Shown: piece after piece, positions 59,202 to 64,000 of the stretch
Layout of the letters: each line of letters opens with the position of its first letter
Position numbering within the stretch: the first letter of the stretch is position 1
Source of the DNA: Brevundimonas bacteroides DSM 4726
GTDB lineage: Bacteria > Pseudomonadota > Alphaproteobacteria > Caulobacterales > Caulobacteraceae
Length of the DNA: 64,000 bases
Assembly (NCBI RefSeq): GCF_000701445.1
Contig: NZ_JNIX01000009.1
Coordinates: forward strand, 310,001-374,000
Direction of reading: 5' to 3'
Made by a program: the position numbers and the translations under genes
Notes under the pieces: model-generated
Databases searched by the model: none
What the model was told of the DNA's origin: nothing
What the model saw: only the letters and a program-made list of their open reading frames with translations

Positions 59202-61250
59202 TCAGGCGGCGACGGACTCCAGAACCGCTGTGCCGGCCGGGGTGACGACGAAAGCGCCGACGCCGTCGTCGTCGGCGAGGGTCGGGTTCTCATCGACCGG
59301 CTCAGTCACGACCGCTTCGCCATCCTGAACCGAGCCGGTCCAGGACAGGCCCGCCGGAGCCCAGCCACGCGACGCCGCCTGTTCCGCCACCCAGTCGACC
59401 AGTTCAGTCTTCTTCAATGCCCGGGCCCGTTCGTCCTCGGCACCCATAGCCTCCAGCATGCCGAGCAACAGAGGTTTGGAGTGAGACTGTAGGAAGGGCG
59501 TGTCCGGGGTCCAGTGGAGTGCGATGTCGGCGGCGCAGAGCTGCGCCAGCTCCACCGCCTCGGCCCGGGCGCGCCGCCGGATCAGGGTGGTGCGTTCCTC
59601 CCGCACGTCCAGGCTGATGGCCGTCAGTTCGGCCAAGAGACCCATCTTCTCCCCATGCGGCAGGGCGTGAACCCAGGCCATGACCGTGCGGCCCGAGGCC
59701 TGCCAGTCCGCTCGGCGACTCTCCAGTCGATCCCGAACCTCGCCGTCCAGTGTGTCGATGACCCGGCCGCCGGTCGGCGCGAAGGCCGTGGCGACGATCG
59801 TCAGCGCCGCCTCGGACCGCGCCACATGGGTTCGCAGAACCAGGACGCCGAACAGCCGGGAGATCAGCGCGGTCAAGGCGGCGCCGGGATCATCGGCCAA
59901 GGCGCGGATCAGGCCCCGGGTGGCGACGTCCGTCCGCGTGCCGTGCAGGGCATGGTTCACGCCGTGGGTGTCCGGCTCGGGCGCATCGACCTCAGGCGGC
60001 ATGTAGGCGGCTGGCCGCGCGGGTGGGGTGTACGCTGCGTCCTCGTCCACGGTCTCCAGTTCCGGCTCCTCCGGTGTGTAGCACCGGACATCAACGCCTG
60101 TTCCGTTGGCCGGCCAGAGGACGAGGGTGGTCACCACGCGCCCTCCGCAACCGGTCTGGTCGGCCGCGATCTTGGCGCGGATCATGTCGACGATTGCGAG
60201 ATCGGCGACATCGGGGCTGTCGGCGCCGAGCAGCGCGCTTCGCACGGTTTCGGCGCGTTCCGTCAACACCTCGCACTGGGCGCGATAGCGCGCCATCTCC
60301 TCTGACGGCAGGGCGCTGCCGTAAACATAGCCCAGAGCTTCCAAATCCTCCGGCAGCTCGGGCTCGGGTCCGGCCGTCACATGGACCGCAACGCCTTCAG
60401 CCTCGAACACCGCAGCGATGCCTCGCATCCGCTCGGTCCACAGACGGGTGAGAACGTCCGGATCGAGAAGGACCGGGGCCCGTTCGCCAAACAGGTCGAT
60501 TTCGCTGCGCCCGCCCGCTTCCGCATAGGCCTCGGCATCGACGAGGGCGCAGCGGCGGTCGTGGGTGGTGACCTGACCTTGATCCAGCCGCTCATGAATG
60601 CGCCATTCCTGGAACCCATGGCCGCTCAGCGCGGCCTCCGCGAGTTCGATCTGCTCGGCCGGGTCCGGCAGACGGGCCAGCAGCTTGGCCTGTTTCAAGG
60701 TCAGCCGGCCGGCCTTCATCGCCTCGAACGCGGCCCCAGGCAGGGTGGACAGAGCGGCGAGGCGCTTGATCTCTATCTCCGCATAGCCCAGGGCCTTGGC
60801 GATGGCGGCGACGGTCAGCTTGGATTTCAGCATCCGACCGATGGCGATCACGACGTCGGCGATGTGAACCGGCAGGGCGGTGTTGGTCAGGACGATCGCC
60901 GCCGCTTGGCGCGCGGGATCGGTCTCGACATAGACCCGCACGGGAAAGTCACCGTCGATCTCGCCCGCGTCGAGCAGCAGGCCCCAGGCCAGGCGGCGGC
61001 GGCGGCCGTCCAGCGCCATCCAGGGCTCCTCCTTCTTGCCGCGGCCCGGTCGCACGGTCAGGGGGTAGAGCTGCCCCGCCGCCTTCAGGGTGGCGGCCAG
61101 GAGGGGGATGTCGTCATCCGGCGGCTCGCCGGCGCGCAGATTTTCGCGGGCGATGCCGAGGTCGCCCAGTCGGACGACCCGCTCGTCTCGCTCGATGACA
61201 AGCGCTGGGCTCGAACCGGCGTCGGGGAGCGTGGTGGGAATGTCAGTCAT
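59202..61250 (-). CDS. parB: Large ParB/RepB/Spo0J-family protein
   Basis: 682 residues from the ATG at 61250. The N-terminal ParB nuclease-like domain: VVRLGDLGIARENLR ... DIPLLAATLKAAGQLYPLTVRPGRGKKEEPWMALDGRRRRLAW. The HTH region: LTVAAIAKALGYAEIEIKRLAALSTLPGAAFEAMKAGRLTLKQAKLLARLPDP. The C-terminal 400 residues are a helical region of unknown function found in the large ParBs of alphaproteobacterial plasmids and islands. No parA is adjacent. It may act in partition or as a regulator of the element; some relatives are now seen as CTP-dependent clamps. Confidence 0.87.
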   Translation of the reverse strand: MTDIPTTLPDAGSSPALVIERDERVVRLGDLGIARENLRAGEPPDDDIPLLAATLKAAGQLYPLTVRPGRGKKEEPWMALDGRRRRLAWGLLLDAGEIDGDFPVRVYVETDPARQAAAIVLTNTALPVHIADVVIAIGRMLKSKLTVAAIAKALGYAEIEIKRLAALSTLPGAAFEAMKAGRLTLKQAKLLARLPDPAEQIELAEAALSGHGFQEWRIHERLDQGQVTTHDRRCALVDAEAYAEAGGRSEIDLFGERAPVLLDPDVLTRLWTERMRGIAAVFEAEGVAVHVTAGPEPELPEDLEALGYVYGSALPSEEMARYRAQCEVLTERAETVRSALLGADSPDVADLAIVDMIRAKIAADQTGCGGRVVTTLVLWPANGTGVDVRCYTPEEPELETVDEDAAYTPPARPAAYMPPEVDAPEPDTHGVNHALHGTRTDVATRGLIRALADDPGAALTALISRLFGVLVLRTHVARSEAALTIVATAFAPTGGRVIDTLDGEVRDRLESRRADWQASGRTVMAWVHALPHGEKMGLLAELTAISLDVREERTTLIRRRARAEAVELAQLCAADIALHWTPDTPFLQSHSKPLLLGMLEAMGAEDERARALKKTELVDWVAEQAASRGWAPAGLSWTGSVQDGEAVVTEPVDENPTLADDDGVGAFVVTPAGTAVLESVAA

Positions 61251-61299
61251 GAGGCGTCTCCTGCCGGCAACGGGGCCCATCCCCGCCGCTCCGGCACCC

Positions 61300-62208
61300 T
61301 CAGCGCCCTTCCTCCCTCCTCTTCTTCGCTTCGGCGGCTTCGACCTCGTTCCAGTCACCGAAAGGCGGCTCAGGCAGGGCGACAGTGACGTCCAGGCCGG
61401 TGACCCGCAGGCGTCGTTCGAGTCGCGCCGCCGCCGCCTCGCCCGCCCGCCCCCGATCGGCGGCGATCAGGACTGCGCGGACCGAGGGCGGCGGCATCCA
61501 GCCCGCGAGATTGTTGGCCGCCATGAGAGCCCAGCCAGGTAGATTGAACCGCTTGATGGCCGACAAGGTGGTTATGGCTCCCTCCCCGACCAGCATCCGC
61601 GCCGCGGCCGGAGCGAGACGAACGGCAGCGCCGACCGGAACCCGGCCAATGGTCTTGCGCGGGAGATAGAGGTGGCGGTGAGGAAGACCGTTCGATGTGA
61701 GATAGGTGAGTTCCACGGCCGTCAGCCGATCCTCGTCGTCGCTGATCCGGGCGACGAGCGCTGCGCATGTGGGTACGTCCGGCCCACGATAGACCGAAAT
61801 CGGCGCACGAGGATGAAAACGGAGGTTGAATGCGCCGAGGGCATGATCGACGGATCGGTTCTGGAGATAACGAGAGGCCGCACTGCCCGGTCCGAGAGGT
61901 AGGGCGTCCTCCCATAGCCTTGCGGCCGTGGCAGAGCGGATCGCCGGAGCGGGTCTCGGCGGGCACGGAGCGCCGACAACAGCGCCCACCAGCCGGCCCC
62001 TTGGGTCAATAAGGCCGCGCTTGCACAGGTCGTCGCGCACGACGCGCCAGTCTGCCCCGCCGAAACCGTGAACGACGACCCGCCCTTCGGCCAGCAGGAG
62101 GGAGACGGAGCGATCGCGCCTGCTGTGACCGGGACCTGGGACGTTGGCGCGACGCCCGTTCTGATAAAGGTCGCCGCCCAGGGCGGCGACGATGGCATGC
62201 AAGGTCAT
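61300..62208 (-). CDS. Toprim-domain primase-like protein
   Basis: 302 residues. N-terminal zinc-free primase-like part: LHAIVAALGGDLYQNGRRANVPGPGHSRRDRSVSLLLAEGRVVVHGFGG. A middle part: YLTSNGLPHRHLYLPRKTIGRVPVGAAVRLAPAAARMLVGEGAITTLSAIKRFNLPGWALMAANNLAGW (the VGEGAITTLSA step is the Toprim acidic motif). Then RAVLIAADRGRAGEAAAARLERRL, the second Toprim Asp-x-Asp-like site. Such proteins are thought to prime plasmid or transferred strands. Seven bases separate it from radC. Confidence 0.82.
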   Translation of the reverse strand: MTLHAIVAALGGDLYQNGRRANVPGPGHSRRDRSVSLLLAEGRVVVHGFGGADWRVVRDDLCKRGLIDPRGRLVGAVVGAPCPPRPAPAIRSATAARLWEDALPLGPGSAASRYLQNRSVDHALGAFNLRFHPRAPISVYRGPDVPTCAALVARISDDEDRLTAVELTYLTSNGLPHRHLYLPRKTIGRVPVGAAVRLAPAAARMLVGEGAITTLSAIKRFNLPGWALMAANNLAGWMPPPSVRAVLIAADRGRAGEAAAARLERRLRVTGLDVTVALPEPPFGDWNEVEAAEAKKRREEGR

Positions 62209-62215
62209 GGCCCCC

Positions 62216-62908
62216 TCAGAACAGGCCGAGGGCTCGGAAGCTGGCCGTGCCTTCGCGGCCGACGATCAGGTGATCATGGACCTGAAGACCGAACAGCTTG
62301 GCCCCGTCCACAACCTGCCGGGTGATCTTGATGTCGGCCTGGGACGGCGTCGGGTCGCCGGAGGGGTGGTTGTGGACCAGAATCAGGGCGGAGGCGGAAA
62401 GCTCCAGTGCCCGGCGGATCACCTCTCTCGGATACACCGGGGCATGGTCGATCGAGCCGTCGGCGACCCATTCATCCCTCAGGAGGATGTTGCGTCGGTC
62501 GAGATAAAGCACCCGGAACTGCTCTCGCGGCAGGTTGGCGAGCGCCAGCCGGGCATAGTCCACGACAGCAGCCCATGAAGACAGGACCGGACGGGCGCTG
62601 GCGGTGTGGCGCGCCAAACGGATGCTGAGCTGTCGCAAGAGCTTCAGGTCCAGAATGCCCGCAGGACCGAGCCCGGTGATCCGTCCGAGCTCGGAGACCT
62701 CGGCGGCGGCGATGTCGCCGAGGTTGCCGAAGCGGTTCATCAGATCTGTGGCGGCCTGCTCCACCACATGGCCCTGAAGAGAGCGCGCCAGCAGGAGGCA
62801 GAGGAGGTCGCGATCTTCGACTTCGTCCAAGGTCGAGGTCTGGGCGACGGCGGGCGGGGTTCTGCTGTCCAGATCAATCGGAACAGAACGGGCGGCAATC
62901 GGTCTCAT
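62216..62908 (-). CDS. radC: RadC-family JAB/MPN protein
   Basis: 230 residues. HhH-like first half (LGRITGLGPAGILDLKLLRQLSIRLA), then the JAB1/MPN-like metalloprotease fold: FRVLYLDRRNILLRDEWVADGSIDHAPVYPREVIRRALELSASALILVHNHPSGDPTPSQADI, with the HxH...D metal site in HNHPSGDPTPSQAD. Despite the name it has no proven role in recombination repair; mobile elements very often carry it. Heads the leftward series radC-toprim-parB-helicase, and is divergent from the AraC-like gene. Confidence 0.92.
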   Translation of the reverse strand: MRPIAARSVPIDLDSRTPPAVAQTSTLDEVEDRDLLCLLLARSLQGHVVEQAATDLMNRFGNLGDIAAAEVSELGRITGLGPAGILDLKLLRQLSIRLARHTASARPVLSSWAAVVDYARLALANLPREQFRVLYLDRRNILLRDEWVADGSIDHAPVYPREVIRRALELSASALILVHNHPSGDPTPSQADIKITRQVVDGAKLFGLQVHDHLIVGREGTASFRALGLF

Positions 62909-63148
62909 GGCGGCATCCTTTCACGCTCCCAATGGAGCGTCGGCCGCCGCCCTCCCTTTCTTCTCCTGTTCTGTTGGGCAGGGACGGTACTCTGCTGAGA
63001 GTGTGCGTGATATTTCATCTTACCACGGATCATCTCTCCGTGTGATTGAGAAGAAAGCCATTTATACTTACGGCCTTTTCAACCAACATGCGAACCTATA
63101 GTGGCGCTTCGCGTTCTCCGGAGATCAGGAATCTTTCGGGAGTGATCC

Positions 63149-63532
63149 ATGCGGACGAGCTCGGAAACCAAGCCTGAAGCTCGTGAGGAACGCCCGTCGT
63201 TTCCCCAGACGGGGGGGCTCGCGGGGTGGCAAAAGCGGCTGGTCGAAGCCGCCGCGCGCGAACGCCTCGCCGAGCTGACGGTCGGCAAACTCGCCGACGA
63301 GGTTCGCCTGAGCCGGTATTGGTTCTCGCGCGCGTTTCGCTCGAGCTATGGAATACCTCCGGCCGAATGGCTTCAGGACCGCCGCCTCCGGGAGGCCGAA
63401 CGGCGGCTCCGCGTTACCGACGATACCGTTGAACGGATCGCCCTGGATGTGGGCTATCGCAGCGGGTCTCAACTCGCCCGGATGTTTCGCCGGCGCATGG
63501 GCGCGAGCCCGAGCGTCTGGCGCCGTCGCTGA
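63149..63532 (+). CDS. Small AraC-family HTH protein without sensor domain
   Basis: 127 residues, only the two-HTH DNA-binding part: RLAELTVGKLADEVRLSRYWFSRAFRSSYGIPPAEWLQDRRLREAERRL, then VERIALDVGYRSGSQLARMFRRRMGASPSVWRRR. It lacks an N-terminal ligand domain, like MarA/SoxS or like regulators of plasmid transfer. The ATG is preceded by GGGAGTG. Two 18-bp direct repeats lie between it and the TraG-like gene, so it may control transfer genes. Divergent from radC. Confidence 0.83.
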   Translation: MRTSSETKPEAREERPSFPQTGGLAGWQKRLVEAAARERLAELTVGKLADEVRLSRYWFSRAFRSSYGIPPAEWLQDRRLREAERRLRVTDDTVERIALDVGYRSGSQLARMFRRRMGASPSVWRRR

Positions 63533-63548
63533 AGCGTAGCCGCAATTG

Positions 63549-63586
63549 ACCGCACGATTGGAACGAACACCGCACGAATAGAACGA
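63549..63586 (+). repeat. Two imperfect direct repeats upstream of traG-like gene
   Basis: ACCGCACGATTGGAACGA (63549-63566) and ACCGCACGAATAGAACGA (63569-63586), a 20-bp period, two differences. Helically phased, so they fit a binding site for an AraC-type activator. Confidence 0.65.
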
Positions 63587-63661
63587 GCTTGGGCGTTTTC
63601 TTGAAGACCTTTGTCAGGCTTTGTTCAGGGCACGCGGCCGGGGGCAATCGGAAGCGTGATC

Positions 63662-64000
63662 GTGAGCTCAGGTGTTCGTTTAGCGGGCGCGGCGGCCGGC
63701 GTCCTGATCGGCCTGCAGGCGGCGTCTCAGTACGTCGGATGGACCTTTGCCGATGCCCCCGCGCTCGGTCCCAGGGTCCGGCTGACGTCGGATCTGAGCG
63801 TATATCCGCCCTGGGCCATCGGGCCCTGGCGAAAGCGGTTCGGGGCGGAAGAGCCGAAGACGTTCAATGCGGCGAGCGCGCTCATCCTGCTCGGGGCCAG
63901 CGCGGGCCTTGGGTTGGGCATGATCGCGAGCGGCGGCGGGGTCCATCGACGGGTTCGGGGATGGGGCGACCTGCAAGACGCTCGCAGCGGGTCCCTGCTG
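63662..64000 (+). CDS. TraG/VirD4-like coupling protein, N-terminus only
   Basis: 113 codons present, running off the right edge, from a GTG at 63662 (GGAAG seven bases upstream; the GTG at 63656 is also in frame). Two predicted membrane helices (AAAGVLIGLQAASQYVGW; AASALILLGASAGLGLGMIA) enclose a periplasmic loop with LSVYPPWAIGPWRKRFG. Then GWGDLQDARSGSLL, the step after TM2 typical of TraG/VirD4 ATPases that feed the relaxosome to a type IV secretion system. The ATPase domain lies outside the window. The call is from topology and the after-TM2 motif only. Confidence 0.65.
   Translation, partial: MSSGVRLAGAAAGVLIGLQAASQYVGWTFADAPALGPRVRLTSDLSVYPPWAIGPWRKRFGAEEPKTFNAASALILLGASAGLGLGMIASGGGVHRRVRGWGDLQDARSGSLL

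Noticed and set aside
1..64000. CRISPR array
   Set aside because: No regularly spaced short repeats seen; the only tandem repeats are the copB units, the 12-bp pair near 3400 and the pair near 63560.

Overview
High-GC alphaproteobacterial DNA, most likely Caulobacterales and probably Brevundimonas. This is inferred from codon and GC habit, the chromosomal TolC / PIMT-like pair at the left end, and the families seen in the accessory part; no taxonomic marker gene is present. The first 3.3 kb looks like ordinary chromosome: a truncated tolC, an isoaspartyl-methyltransferase-like gene, tRNA-Cys, a 38-codon membrane peptide, a TrmH-type RNA methyltransferase and tRNA-Asn. Everything to the right of tRNA-Asn looks like accessory DNA: metal resistance, a transposon, broken genes, then a conjugation/plasmid-type block. 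The simplest reading is an integrated conjugative or mobilizable island lying beside tRNA-Asn and running off the right edge of the window. No integrase and no second att site are visible.

Metal region, 3.7-37.7 kb. A glutaredoxin-MauE fusion is read leftward from a textbook MerR-type promoter (5580-5610). The merR that should diverge from it is cut after four codons by a 10.5-kb element (5625-16126). This element has perfect 19-bp terminal inverted repeats, an IS1-family-like transposase at its left end and a complete Zn/Cd/Co export cargo: ArsR and CadR-like regulators, two CDF transporters, a His-rich secreted protein and CzcCBA. The interrupted merR resumes in frame at 16127. Next come a second, intact merR with its own 19-bp-spacer promoter, merT and a GDCCVxC protein, a bleomycin-resistance-like VOC protein, and arsR-arsC-acr3-arsH. 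A decayed second czc operon follows (czcC intact, czcB cut off, czcA absent). The copper genes come after it: copC-copD, a four-helix Cys-rich copper-storage-type protein, a PepSY/DUF411/NTF2-like/DUF2231 set, a CnrYXH-type signalling cassette, and a large leftward DUF305-DUF305-copA-copB operon whose CopB carries long Met/His repeats.

Metabolic cargo, 38-49.8 kb: sterol-desaturase-like and acyltransferase genes, an AraC regulator, and an uptake locus for a sulfur-containing or other amino-acid-like compound. The uptake locus has a TonB receptor, a LysR regulator, a binding lipoprotein, a single-chain double permease, a cystathionine beta-lyase-like PLP enzyme and an ATPase.

Mobile backbone, 50-64 kb, mostly leftward: a three-histidine relaxase, a DUF2493 protein, two single-strand binding proteins, a 1,420-residue methyltransferase/strawberry-notch helicase, a large ParB, a Toprim primase-like protein, RadC, then a rightward AraC-like protein and the start of a TraG/VirD4-like coupling protein. 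Several genes are followed by their own GC-rich hairpin. Inside this block sits a small pair of secreted Cys-rich proteins, one only 45 residues long.

The points most worth a second look are the IS1-type transporter transposon that split merR, the duplicated two-gene module of tiny proteins (15.6-16.0 and 20.9-21.6 kb), the unknown HhH plus nuclease-like protein at 26.3 kb, and the Cys-rich secreted pair at 53.1-53.6 kb. All functional calls rest on reading the sequence and remembered family motifs; no database search was run.
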